From the NCBI GenBank assembly GCA_038503035.1, contig JAVSML010025536.1, forward strand, positions 1,062,347 to 1,126,346: a stretch of 64,000 nucleotides of DNA, in the 5' to 3' direction. Numbering within the stretch: position 1 is the first letter of the stretch; every line of letters starts with the position of its first letter. Positions 1-11,769 of the stretch are shown piece by piece. This DNA is from Crocodylus rhombifer. Taxonomy: Eukaryota; Chordata; Crocodylia; Crocodylidae. Under the pieces are notes generated by a model, which saw only the letters and a list, made by a program, of their open reading frames with translations, was not told where the DNA came from and searched no databases. The position numbers and the translations under genes were made by a program.

Positions 1-605
1 GGTTGAGGGGAAACAGCCAAATTGGCATTAGAACTAACTTAGCAATTTGCATCTTTTGAAAAAGGATTAGTACATTTCAAATGTTCCTAGGCCCTGAGTG
101 CCAGTTGGCACTGCAACGGGCCTGTAACCTCACCCAGTTATAGTATTCACTGCCATGGATTTACCTTTGCTTGTTACAATTGCTTCAAAGGAAAAGAGAA
201 AGGGAAAGGCATGTGTGTTGGCAAAAGGCAGCAAGAGGTTTTCAGGCCACATGTGATGGCATCACTGCTGTTTACAGAGCACATGAGGAAAGAAAGATTT
301 GTTCCAAACTCATCTCCAGGTTGAGTGTTAAAGCTCTTTCTCGCTTATCTGACCTAGTTAGAGGCAGTATTAATAATAATACTTGCAAATGCCCTGATTA
401 CTGCTATGGAAGACCAATGAACTTAAAAAGGCAATAATGAACTTCATGGTACTTCTGGGGTACGAGTACAGGTACAAGTATAGCTAGGTAATCTGGATCT
501 CTGTACCCTGAATACCCCTTCTGAGGAAACACAACGCATGATCTTCAGTAAAATATCTTTCTGTTCTTCTCCCAATAATCTCTGACTCAGAGATATGGTC
601 TCATT
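1..605. other. Unique sequence, nothing recognised
   Basis: No repeat, exon or RNA gene is recognisable. Open frames of 88 aa (plus, 171-437) and 64 aa (minus, 444-638) have no familiar motif and are of a length expected by chance. The stretch ends at the left edge of a foldback MITE. Confidence 0.5.
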
Positions 606-1013
606 GGGCACATCTACATGAGATGTATTAATGCACATTAGCCTAATTTAAATGTACATTATGGGCACATGTCTACACGTGCATACCCTTAACACACATT
701 AAAATAGTGAAATTAGGTAAATTGCACCTCAATTTGATACCTGCAAGTGCAAGGTGCAGGTATCAAATTTAGGCATGATTAGTTAAAGCACATTAATGCA
801 CCTATAGACATGGCCTGGCATAAAGCCAGGTCTGCCCAGCCACTAGGACCACATGGCAGGGCTGCAGGGACTTGGCACTAACTTCAGTGCCAAGTGCACT
901 AACTTTAGTCCCAAGTTCCTGCACATGTAGACACCTGCCAATAATCACTTAATATGCATTATCTTAATGCGCATTAAATTTAGTCACACTTAAATGCATG
1001 TGTAGACAGGCCC
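606..1013. mobile_element. Non-autonomous foldback DNA transposon (MITE), 3-bp target duplication
   Basis: The left end begins gggcacatctacatg and the right end, read in reverse, begins gggcctgtctacacatg, so the ends are imperfect inverted repeats. ATT occurs directly outside both ends (603-605 and 1014-1016), matching a 3-bp target duplication as made by PIF/Harbinger-type elements. The interior has many taatgcacatt-like motifs and small hairpins (731-769, 811-831, 871-894). There is no coding capacity. A second gggcacatgtctacacgtg end at 663 matches the right end better but lacks a matching duplication, so the left edge could lie there or two copies may be nested. The superfamily is inferred from duplication length only. 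Confidence 0.6.
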
Positions 1014-1016
1014 ATT

Positions 1017-4000
1017 TATACCTTTCTAATACCAGAATATTAAGTCAACTGTTTTGCAATGTTGATGTAAATAATGAGAAACTGGTCCTTTATTTTCACA
1101 GAGGTTAAGGTTTATCTTTACTTTTTCCTTCTTAGATTATAGACTTCAGATATTTGAAGTCTATGAATGGGGGAATGACTTATACAAGATCTCCCAGTGC
1201 TAGCTCAGCAGGCACCTTCTTGATTAAACTCCTGAAGTCAGTAAGATTGAGCTCTGTTAGATATCAAAGGAAAGCAAGACTTTCCCAGAGAATATATGTA
1301 TCCTATAAACCCCAAGTGATAACCTGTGGGGATGGCCAGCACAGGGACTTCAGCCATAGGTAATGAGCATACCATCAAATATCCAGGTCAAGAATTGTTT
1401 AGGATCAACAGCACCATCACTTTTATGCAGAAACCAAGGTGTTAAGATGTTTCAGGGAGCTCAGGGTAGAAAGGACATTCTGCAATAGCTACAGTCATGA
1501 TGATAGATCCATAAAGACAAAGTTCACAGGACTCTGTAAAAGTAGAGGTCCATGAGCCATTAAGAAATGGTGAGTAGATCCATTTGGAGTATCAGTTTTA
1601 TAGGAAATAAAGATCTATGAAATGTTTGCTTATTTTGTGCACACTATTTTCATTTCTAGTGCATATTGAGTATTATATTATCATTATGTTATTATAGTAT
1701 ATTATTTTAGTGCATGTTGAGTATTATAATAATATTTGAGTATAAACCTTATGCACATAAGATTTATATGGAAGGTACATATATAAACCACCCATTTGAT
1801 TGCCTTTTATTGCTGCAGCAATATTGTAAAGTCCTAAAAAGTGCTCTCAACTCTTCTTTTCAAATCTGAATATCATGTTGGGCCACTGCAGTCAGTGGAA
1901 TGGCACCTGCTCAAACAGGGCCTCTTGTGTGAACCATGGCTGTGCTGATTCCTGCTTAGTGATTGAGCGTAGGATACCAAATATCTTGTCTGCAAACTCT
2001 CCCCAGTTACAGAGGGACACAGTGCTAGCGAGTAAAACGACAGAGGTGTGTTGTGTTGTACTGCACAGGCACAAAGGACAAGGTGAAACTACTTCAAGTG
2101 AGTCACAGAAAGCTCTGTCTTCCCTGTGACATGCACACACACACACACGTCACTGGGAAGACAGAACTTATATATATATATATTTGTGCCAGGAACTTCA
2201 TTCAAGAGCTCATTTCGATAAAACTAGACACCCTGGTGTCAAGTGAATAGGAAGCAGTGGGAGGTCAGTGTGGCTTAGTACCATGGGAGAAGGACATAGC
2301 TACAGACATAACTATATACAATGTGTATATTATGCCCATATCTACGATGCTATAGGCAATGCAGGGACCCCAAATCCTCCAAATATATTTCTACTATTTT
2401 AGAACTTAAAAGATTCAAATTAAACTCCCCAATTACTTGAAACTACCCTGAATTATTTGGGAGGCAAGGGAAGGACCCAGCAGGGAGTGGAAAATGTAAT
2501 AACGACAAGTTTGGTGCCTAAAGGGAAGGCAGGAATGAAATCAGAAAGATCCAGCGGAGCCAGGTGAGTAAAGAGTCAGCCAAGCAAGGGAATGTTATAT
2601 ACCCGGAGGCAGTGCAATATGCTGGCAAGAAGCCACAGCGCTGGGGGGAGAGGGAGTGTGTGTGCCTGTGCATGGCTGTGTGGAGGGGGGGAGAGAAACA
2701 CCTTAATGGGGACGGTACTTTTCCTTTATGCCAGCATACAGAGACTAGTCGCTTTCTCCCCACCGACGTAGTTGCAGCAACAGAAAAAATTTTGCAGAAA
2801 AGTACAACCGGAGCTTTCGGCTTGCCAATTTTCACTGAAAAGCCTTGCCCTTACAGACCTCTGACTCCAAAGGAAGCAGAAGACACCCAGCCCCGCGGAG
2901 GACCCGGCTTTGAAACCAAAAGCATCAGGATCTGAGGAAGCCAAGCCCTAGAGCGAGCGGTAGCCGATGCAGCTGGGGAGCAGACACTAAAGGACTGTAG
3001 CAATGTCGTTTTCATTAGTCCGTGAAGAGCAACTTCTAAAACAAGGTTTAGATTTGCTATTGGTTATTTAATAGGGGATTAGTTAAAGGGAATACACTGG
3101 CAGCAGGTTTAGATGGATGTGACTATAGGGACAAGGGCTTAACATGATGTGCTTCAAAATGACACTTGCCTGTTGCCAGGCAGATGCGGCTTATTCCTAC
3201 CTGTTGCCCCATGGTGTGATACAAAAAGGTGGTGGGCACTCTGGAAAACCTGAAGATAGAAAAAAATACCCTTGCAAGCTGGCAGCAATTCAGATCACTC
3301 CACAAGGAGAGCTGAACCAGACGTATGGTGGGTCTGAAGCCATCCCTTCCTCTCTGGGCCCAGGGAGATGCGATTTTTCTTGTAAGCAATGCAGTCAGCG
3401 AGCAAATCAGAGCTTCTGAGCAGCAGGAGCTCTGTTCTCTTTCCCTTGGGCTCTACTTGTGAAAATCATCAAATACCAACATGCTAACTGCAGCAGTTTC
3501 TAATTTTTCCTTCCAGTGTACATGGAATCACAGAAATCAGAGACATATGAGGCTGTTTAGGTCACCTTTTCTCTTTCAGACAGGCTTGTTCCTTGTGTTC
3601 CACTTACTCCTGGTGCTTTAGAGTCTCAAAAAGGCTCGCAGGATGCATGCAAGCTTTGAAGGCTCAACCTTACCTGCTTTTTCACCCCTAGTTGGGCAAG
3701 GGGGATGAGATAGTCTTCCACACTCCTGATTAGTTTGAGAGCTGGCTGGGACCCCAGTCTCTGACTTGTTGCTAGCACCCTTTTCATTACACAGGACAAA
3801 TGCCACTAAAGAGGAAGGGTGCAACCCTAGTGAAACTGGGAGAGTTGATTTGCTACAGGTTAGCTGGTTAATTCAGTGTCAGTCAGGTGGATCAGCTGTC
3901 CTTGATAAGAGGCCTGCAGGTAGGGCTGGAAAACATTATAAGGACTAGGCTGGAGTCAGCATAGCTGGTTGGTGGTGAGACTGGGAGATGGGCCTGAGGG

Positions 4001-5690
4001 TCCATAGGAGTCTAGGAGTATAGCTTGCTATGGAATCAAAATCAAGTTACAAGCCAGCTTGAAAACAGCTTGGCTGCGTAGCTTAGAGAGAGGCAAAGGG
4101 AGCATCCGCTATATAAATACAGGGGAGAAAGCAGGCTTATTTAGCAAATGACAGCCAGAATGGCTTTGAGGAGTATGCATTAGCTAGGAAGTGATTTAGA
4201 GTGTGCATGTGAGAAAGAAATAAGATGAATAATTTGGAGCAGCATTGCAGATTTTACCACAGTCATTTTATTCTTGCATTATTACCACTAACTGCCACAA
4301 AACAACTTCTGTGTATGTTCACTGTTTTAAAGGGCCAGGGGATATCAAATTATCCCCTGATTCTGAGCTTTGCTCCACAGAAAGTGCAAGGAGGGGCCTG
4401 TTATGGAGCCACGTCCCTCATTCTGTGGGCTGGCCTCATCTATTAGAGCAGCTTAGGGACAGCTAAATGTGATCTTAAAGAGATCCAAGGATCTGCACTG
4501 TAGAGCTGAGTGCTTGCCCCTCCTTGCTACTGGGAGAGGTGGTATTGGCACAGCCAGGCCTTACCCCAGAGGGAGTTTCCTCTTTGTCCTTAGTCAGGTA
4601 TAGCCCAATGCCAGCCCATTGATGCTGCAGAGCCATGCTCATAATGCAGGTCACACTTCTGACATGGTGAGACTACTGTCAGCAGGCAGGTTAGCTAGTT
4701 TAAAGCCACTTCATAGACGTGCACATGAGCGCCTGTGGCACCCTTTGTGTACTGTGCAGTGTAAATGCCCAGTCCTCTTGTCTTTTTACTTTTTCTGAAG
4801 ACCTCATCTCCTTCCATTCCTTTAGAAATAATGGGAGGGCTCTTCCTCTTGGCTGGCCTGTCCACCTAGAAATGCATTGGTCACAACAATAATTTCTTTT
4901 ACATGAGTCTGATAGCAGAAGTTCAGTTCGTGGTACAACTGTCCACCACATCTTGGCATAGGTTTCCATTTAAAGTAACGCCTAGGTTTGTTTCTTTTTG
5001 TGGGGCCTGGAAATTGGAGTGGTTTCATGAATCAGAAATACAGTGAAGGCTTGAATAACTTGAAAACCGGGAAAGTTACTGCCCTTTGCCTGCTGCTACA
5101 AGGTTCTTATGGTCCTCTGGTCTGATGTTAAAACATGCCAACTCTTACATTTGTAACCGTTGTGTAAAAAGCTGTTATTGCCCTTAAAACTAGTCATTGG
5201 AGTTGAAAGATAAATATTATTCTGTATCTTATTGAATAAAATATATTATATCACAGGTGATGGAGACAGATTGACTCAATAAATTCTGATACTGTATTCT
5301 GAGGAAAAGTGGCAATAAAAATGCTGATGACTCGACACAGGGAGAATATTGAATGTCATTAACATGTTATTTCCTCTGTTCTGATATCACTGTCATGTTC
5401 TTCCTACTGTTCTAATCTCTATCAGTTGCCTTATTTTTTTTTTGTTTTGCTTGTCTGAATGAGAAAAATGGCATTTTTTTTTTAGTGCTTGGAATTCCCC
5501 TCTACTTGAGAAATGATTACAGATAGGGTGGAATATCTTAAACTACAGAAATTAAAACAAGCTTTGATATTTAGCAATACGATAATGCCTAGGCTAGAGT
5601 GGAACGCTCAAAGAACTGTTGCCAATATCTAATTGACTATTATGACAAATCCAGAGCTATCGTTGTGGTAGTAATAATAACACATTGATC
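1017..5690. other. Mostly unique intergenic sequence
   Basis: No exon is recognisable. Seen are a 9-bp perfect hairpin at 1140-1163, a 51-bp imperfect tandem duplication at about 1657-1730, short CA and TA runs at 2131-2184, and a modest cluster of CpGs at about 2700-2990. The 123-aa plus frame at 2564-2935 and the opposite frames over it match nothing I know. A stretch near 3523-3600 (gaatcacagaaatcag) faintly resembles an old CR1 tail on the minus strand but is too decayed to call. Confidence 0.45.
2131..2184. repeat. Short CA and TA microsatellites
   Basis: An (AC)n run near 2131-2148 is followed by a (TA)n run near 2169-2183. Both are simple sequence repeats. Confidence 0.85.
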
Positions 5691-5694
5691 TTTT

Positions 5695-5850
5695 ATAGTA
5701 TGTGCCATCAGTAAATCTCATCACATTTTGCAAATGTTGTCAGTATCATTGTTCCCATTTTCCATATGGGGAAACTGAAGGAGATATGACTTGGCAAAGA
5801 TCATTCAAAGGTCCTACAGCAGGGTCAAGAACAGAACCAGGTCACCCTGT
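5695..5850 (+). repeat. MIR-type SINE remnant
   Basis: The order of landmarks follows the MIR consensus in sense orientation: 'tatgtgccatcagtaaatct', then 'cccattttccatatgggg', 'aaactgaagg', 'cttggcaaagatca' and finally 'agaacagaaccagg'. It is diverged, as expected for an ancient amniote SINE. There is no coding role. Confidence 0.7.
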
Positions 5851-5859
5851 TCTGCTGTC

Positions 5860-6830
5860 ACTGTGGTAGATCACTACTGCATATTGTGGCCACTTCAGTG
5901 GTGTGAAAATTATGTCATATTTATTTAGGTTCTTATGCTGTACCATTGGAAGCCAAAATTCAGATGCATTTCAGCTGCTTTTGTAGGAAACTGCTTGGAC
6001 GTAGGGATGGGCAAGAAATAAAATAATGATTATTTGTGTGTTGGCACAGGCATCTATCTACCTACCTATATTAGGAGGGAGTATGAATTAGTGGCCAGGC
6101 AGGCAGTTAAAATGAGGCTGTAATCAAGCAGCATATTCTGTGTGGATTATTTGGCACTGAATAATATCAATTAGAGGTGGAAAGAGGTCATCCTGTTTGT
6201 TCACTAGGACTAATCAGTGATACTTTCGTACAGTACTTTTTTTCCAGAACATGGTTTACGGGGCTGCAGGGACGGTCACTACTGCCATTAGAAGATCATC
6301 CCACAGACCATTAGAGTACGTTGTCAAAAAGTTTTCAGAAATTGACTCCTAAGTTAACTCCACGGTTGTATATTCTGCCTTAATTATTTTGATGCTTGAA
6401 TGCAAGTACTTCAGGTATGGTGGATAAGTTTCTTAACAACTGGTTGTCACTATTGCTTAGTAGAATGGGACATTTTGAGTGCCTGAATAATAGGTGTTGA
6501 CACACTAGTATTGTGCTATATTGATATAGCACGTGGTTAAGTTCTGTCACAACCCCAACAACCAAATTTATGATTGGAAAACATCTTGAATGTGGATGGG
6601 TAACACAGATTAGTAGATATTTGTTAAAAAGTGCACTAGTGTTTCACACTTCAGTAATGTTCCTGCCTGTATGTGATAGGGAGATGGGTTGCTTTGTCAT
6701 ACAGTTTTTAAAATTGTGGTTAGAGACCTGTTACAATTATATCCTTACTTTACTATGGACTTTCAAGTTACTACAGGCCCAATCCAATGCCCATATTGAT
6801 GGATCAGAATCTTTCAAGCAAATTGACATT
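5860..6830. other. Unique AT-rich sequence, nothing recognised
   Basis: No repeat family or exon was recognised. Open frames here (61 aa minus, 105 aa plus) have no known motif. Confidence 0.45.
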
Positions 6831-6834
6831 GGTC

Positions 6835-6960
6835 CAACCTCTTCACATCCTTGTGCCTCTATTTATTCAGGGGTAAAATGGGAATAATAATCACTGTCTT
6901 TGTAGAGTGCCTTGGAGATTCTCAGAGGAAGGTGGCTATAGAAATGTCAATCACTTTTAT
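6835..6960 (-). repeat. MIR/CORE-SINE-like remnant, antisense
   Basis: 'cctcttcacatccttgtgcc' followed by 'ggggtaaaatgggaataata' is the antisense of the MIR core. It continues as 'gagtgccttggagattct' and 'ggtggctatagaa', typical of reptile and bird MIR-like tails. Assignment rests on motif order only. Confidence 0.6.
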
Positions 6961-6989
6961 TATTTTAATTACTATTTCACTCATCTTTG

Positions 6990-8745
6990 AAATGACAGTT
7001 CATTGTATGACACACAAAATGGCTAATGTTATTTTAAAAAAAAGAAAGAAAGTTTTCTTCCTAATCAAGTTTAATTTTCCTTTTCTTGAGCACGCATTTC
7101 AGAATATTTTCCAACTCTAAAAATACTTTTAGGGAATTTGAAGTGAAATTTGGTATCATTCCTCCTCCTTTTTTTTAATTACTCCAGGCCAGGAACTGCA
7201 CCACACAGTCACTAGTGACAAGGAAAAGAGAGATATTTGCACCATTTTGACATCACGTCATTATTAACATGCAAGTGATTCCCCTTTTTCTTAAAACATA
7301 AAGAGTACAATTGAATTTTGCAAGACAGGACTCTTAATCTCCATGATCAGATTCTTCACGGCAGGGAGGGGGTGGAAAACTTTCTCTCTCACTCTGTCTC
7401 TTCATGGCGCATGGTCCCAGCTGTATGACTCCGTTCATGAATATGCATGAAATCAGATATGACATTGCCCTGCTCCCATTAATAATCTTGTCATCTGACT
7501 TGTGCAGCATAAAGCTTCAGCCCGTGGCTCTTCATAGCAAATGCAGCCTGAAGGAAGGGGGGGGGGGGTTGCAAAAAAAAGGCCATGCCTTTTTTTTATT
7601 GGGATTAAGTGCTTGGAAATTTTGGCAGGGGGTTGCCAGGAGAGTAAGGGGAGGGAGGGAAAGAGAGAGAGAGAGTGAGACAGGGACAGAGAGACGAGAA
7701 ATCTTCTATGAATGCTTTGGCTTGTTAGAAGCCCAAAGCGGTGGGTGTAATGGTATGCGAGCTGACCTTGAATATAGCCACTGTGGGTTGCCCCAGCTTT
7801 TTTGTAAAAGAAGCATTTGCAGCAGAGGTTTGGATTTCAGGCTTTCCAGTCATCAATCATCTCAGCCTATTCTCCTCTTTGACAGCTCAGTACAAGGCCT
7901 GACATTTGACACCCAAGACCCCGGGACTTACGCACAGGCACAAGCTGAGGCCCTGGGGGAGGAGGTGGAAGAGGGAAAAAAAAAAAAAAAAGAAGCAAGA
8001 GAATTTTTTTTTTTTTTTTTTAAAGAAGCCACAAAATAAAGAACATACAAAACAAATTGTGACTGTAATAGGAATTGATCTAACAGGAGAACACCACATT
8101 GAGTTCTGTTCTCTGCATTGTGAGCTTCATGTTGATAAGGCTGATCTAAAGAGCCGGGCGAGAAATGGCAAGCGTGGAAAGATTGGGACAGAGACGTGAC
8201 CCGGTCTAAAATGGTCCTGTCTGGATCTTCTGAGCCCATCGCCATCATTGCACGTTCAGCTTTGCAAACATTAGGGGCATCTGCTGTGCTGGAGGTCTAC
8301 TGAGCTCTGATGCCACTATTCTGACTACTTTATGCATCTGAAATTTAGGCCAAGTTTGCCCATTAATTCAGTGAAGATTCGGGGACCTGTTGGAGAACCT
8401 TGAGTGAGGCCAGGGTGGGTCTTGAGGAACCCCAGGTTTGTTCATGAGAGTAAGTTACCCCTGCTAGGGTTTATTTGATCTGAAAAATAACAATAACCCT
8501 GAATGACAAGAACCGTGAAAGAAGATAAATGGTTTGAATAAAACACTACAGACTGAAATGGGTAGGTTTGGCCTAGTTACAATCTCTTGGCTAGAGATTT
8601 GTGGCCTATGCACTATTTGTGCATAAATGTCTACTCCAAAAGGCCTCTGATGCTAGGAGTTCCTCCTCTCTTTCTGGGGTCCTAGTGAGGTAGAAATTGG
8701 GATTTGGGTTAAAGATGTACCTAAATCTACATGTGTCTCATAACC
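6990..8745. other. Unique sequence with a possible conserved non-coding block
   Basis: The longest open frame of the window, 211 aa at 7404-8039 plus, lies here. It encodes a poly-G run and Lys/Phe homopolymers from the A16 and T18 tracts, has no domain, and I do not regard it as a gene. Two subregions (7395-7560 and 7835-7925) have balanced, complex sequence with homeodomain-like TAAT and TGACAG words and could be conserved enhancer cores, but this is inference from appearance. Confidence 0.35.
7976..8021. repeat. Paired A16 and T18 homopolymer tracts
   Basis: An uninterrupted A16 (7976-7991) is separated by 12 bases from a T18 (8004-8021). The two tracts can pair to form a stem. Confidence 0.9.
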
Positions 8746-8910
8746 AGGTTGTAGCCATATTGGTCTAGAGGACAAGGCAATCAGGACTTGTAGTAGAGAT
8801 GCTATCTTTTATTAGACCAACAAGATCTTTGCAAAAATGAAAGACTTTTTTTTTGCAAAAATCTTGTTGATCTAATAAAAGATAGCATCTCTACTGTGAG
8901 TCCTGATTGC
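8746..8910 (+). repeat. Interspersed repeat ('attagaccaac' family) folded into a hairpin
   Basis: It starts 'aggttgtagccatattggtc' and contains 'atcttttattagaccaac', shared with copies at 19597-19715 and 57434-57576. Here the inner part is present twice head-to-head: 8777-8836 and 8851-8910 are inverted copies with about 55 of 60 positions matching and a 14-base spacer. I know the motif as a widespread sauropsid repeat but cannot name its family. Confidence 0.75.
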
Positions 8911-8998
8911 TTAAATCTACACGTTATCCAACCCCTACCATTTATTCCAGTTTGATAATAAGAAAAAGCTGGGACTTCCACAGCCACTGAAACACATA

Positions 8999-9247
8999 GG
9001 GCACGTGACACTACATTGCTGTAGCGACCTGCTATGGCAACGTAGCATCAGCAGGCAGAAATGTGATGCCAGTGCTACACCACTGTAATGATGAGCTACC
9101 TCTCTGTTGTGCATTGCTACAGCGACGTAGCTGCTAAAATTAACCGTGTGCCACCGGGAAGGTGCAGTTACTGCACCATTATTTAGTACTTCTTAGAGCA
9201 AGTACTAAATGATGGCACAGTAACATGTTACACGTATAGATGTGCCC
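8999..9247. mobile_element. MITE with GGGCAC termini and 3-bp target duplication
   Basis: The ends are gggcacgtgacac on the left and, read in reverse, gggcacatctatacgtg on the right. ATA sits immediately outside both (8996-8998, 9248-9250), supporting a 3-bp target duplication. Internal hairpins include 'atttagtact...agtactaaat' (9181-9210) and 'ggtgcagttactgcacc' (about 9161-9177). No coding capacity. Probably the same broad group as 606-1013. Confidence 0.6.
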
Positions 9248-9249
9248 AT

Positions 9250-10285
9250 ATGGAATCAAATCTTTTAAAAGCTCCATAGGATGGCATTATACCCTCTCGT
9301 TCGCAAACACAGGGCTGGGTAACCTGAATGCAGAGTGAATCAGAAGCGGCTGGAGTTTCCCACAAGAAAATATCTGAACAGGGGAAATTTTCACCATTAC
9401 AAAGCTGGTCTGAAATAGTAAACACACATCCCTGATGTACAGGAAGGCAGTGAGTGAGAACTCGGGAGAGGAGCGAAGGGAAAGCGTGAAGGTGAAATGG
9501 ACTGTGTTGCACCTAGTTTTGCTTGGTGTTAAATTTGCCTTGCATTTTTAACCATCATTAGAGGCAGGAAATTAAAAATCCCTGCTCTGCACAACACCTA
9601 AAATCACATCCAAAGGTTAGAGCCAGCCTGTGACTTTCCTTGATGTAAGAGGTCAAGTTAAATAGTGTGGGTAGATATAAAAAATGCTGGACTGGCTCTC
9701 CACAGAAAGGAGTTTATATGGAAAAATGTAGTTGTTCTTCTCTTCATGAATTTTCCACAAATAAACTTTGATTTGTTATGTCTTTTCTTTGTGATTCAAA
9801 ATTATTCGTTGAATATTTTATGCAAATACATTTCAATCTATCAATGCTCATAAGCTATTTGCTCTGACTTTTGCTTTGACTATTCTCTATTTGTAATCCA
9901 ATGGTCACATTGTCTGACTAGTCCCCTACATCACATGGTTGTGCTTCTGTGCATTGGTTGGAGAGCCAAAATGCTTATTCCTGGGAAGGGGGATTGGAGA
10001 AGTCTTTTCTGGAATAAACATCCTTACAAAAACTTCTTCATTAAGGATATTTGCAAGATTCTTGCTGTCTGTAAATAAAAGCCATTGCTTATAAGGTTGT
10101 TTATGGAAAATAAAAAGGTCATGAATGAAGTCAAAGTGAATTAATAGCTTTTATTTGAATGAATGTTTGTGAATACTGTTTTGCAGCTCTGCTCAGAACT
10201 AATAATTATATTTGTAGTTATGCATAAAATAAGGACAATCCAGGCTCATTGTTTGGGACATAAATTGCCTGCAGAGATATGGAAG
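9250..10285. other. Unique sequence, nothing recognised
   Basis: No repeat or exon recognised. The 94-aa minus frame at 9228-9512 has no familiar motif. Confidence 0.45.
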
Positions 10286-10289
10286 AATG

Positions 10290-10452
10290 TCTCCCTTCCC
10301 CCCAACCTTGTGTATGGAACAGGCTAACTGCATTGTACATGCTAGAGGTTGCCTTCCTCTGAAGTATCAGGGTTTAGCCACTGCTGGAGGCAGGATACTG
10401 AACTTGATGGAGCAATGGGCTGATTCAATATGATTCCTTTGTTCCTATGTTT
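10290..10452 (+). repeat. CR1/L3-like LINE 3' end
   Basis: 'ttccctctgaagtatcaggg'-like words, 'ccactgctggaggcagga', 'tactgaacttgatggagcaa', 'tgggctgattcaatatg' and a terminal 'cctttgttcctatgttt' follow the order of the 3' untranslated end of amniote CR1/L3 LINEs. Only the tail remains, as usual for 5'-truncated insertions. Confidence 0.65.
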
Positions 10453-11242
10453 TCAAACTTGCTCCTGTGTGCATATGTACAAGTAGGTGATGTATCAGTT
10501 ACTCTGCCATATACTTGTGCACATAAAAGGGTAGGACCAAGGCCATTTTGCAATTTATGTAGGTATACGTATTATGTTGTATTGTACTATATATTTTCAC
10601 AAGAAGCAAGGGATCGGTATTTTTTCTCTCCCCAGCCTGTACCTGTGTGACTCTACATCTTTAACATACCTGCCTTGCACATTCTTTTTAACCACCAATG
10701 CTTTTAAACCACAGTGAAATCATTCAATGTTACATGCCTCTTCGATTGTCCTACCTTCTCATTTGGCAGTCAGGTAAAGGAGAGGGTTAGAGGGTAAATA
10801 TTTGTGTTTTAGGAAAGCCAGTGCTTCTTCCACTTGGCAGTTTTCAGGCCCCAGGAAAATCCCATGCAGCTCTTCCCCATATTCCAGATCTGACACTTAA
10901 GTCTTTCTTTTCCCCTTGCATTTGAAATGAGGAATTTGCAATATTAGAAATGAAAAGCCTTAATCTATTGGGAAATCCTTTGATCCATAAAATAAAAGAG
11001 TTTTACTCATCTGTTAGCTTTCGAAACAGACTTATTCTCAGTTTAGTTGAAAAGACCTGAAGACAGAAGTTTGAAAATGTCACACTGGTGGAATTGATTT
11101 GTTTTAATGAAATGAATGAGGTGCCATAGCAGCACATAATCAGGGACTGAAAGTGGCCACAAAACTAAAATCTTCTTTCTCCTTAGAAAACTTTTCCCAA
11201 GAGAATACTATTTATTGGCTGATTTTTTTGGCTTCTGATTAT

Positions 11243-11306
11243 GCAGGAGGTCAGACAAGGTGGTTATAATGGTTTCTTTTGGCCTCAGAAACTATGAATC
11301 TATTAC
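11243..11306 (+). repeat. CR1 LINE 3' tail
   Basis: 'tgcaggaggtcagacaaggt', 'ggttataatggtttcttttg' and 'gcctcagaaactatgaatct' match the canonical end of a CR1 tail (aggtcagactagatgat... tatgaatctatg). Very short remnant. Confidence 0.65.
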
Positions 11307-11664
11307 TCTACTAAAATGCTGGGCTAATATTGCCACCAGATTTTCTAACATATTATTAGGCTGCTGTAGATTGTGGGTTAAGCCCCAACATAGTTCTCAT
11401 TGAAGTCAGTGGAAACATGCCCAACTCTGTTGTGCAAAATCTGGCAACTAATGGACAGCTATGCCATGCACAGACATGAACAAAAGGTGGCTAATGCCAT
11501 TTCTAAGTCTTATGTATTGGCCTCTTTATGATTTTGCACGCAAACCAGGAGAAACTTGACAATTTTGCTTAATGCTTTTGAGGTTGATTTGAGACCAAAA
11601 TTCAAAGTGAAACAGTGGATGACATGAAAGTGGACTGAGAATGCCCTTTCTAGAAAGGACTGAA

Positions 11665-11665
<1 letters not shown>

Positions 11666-11730
<65 letters not shown>

Positions 11731-11769
11731 CATACATACATACATACATTACATACATACATACATACA
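11666..11769 (+). repeat. Compound (ACTT)n(TACA)n microsatellite
   Basis: (ACTT)n runs from about 11666 to 11704 and continues as (TACA)n to 11769, with one interruption near 11749. It produces the Leu-Thr-Tyr and His-Thr-Tyr repeat frames seen in translation, which are not genes. Confidence 0.95.

Noticed and set aside
4108..4117. tatataaata box as a promoter
   Set aside because: Such words are common in AT-rich DNA and nothing downstream looks like an exon.
7404..8039. 211-aa open frame, the longest in the window without Ns
   Set aside because: It reads through poly-G, A16 and T18 tracts, has no domain or homolog I recognise, and no splice or promoter context.
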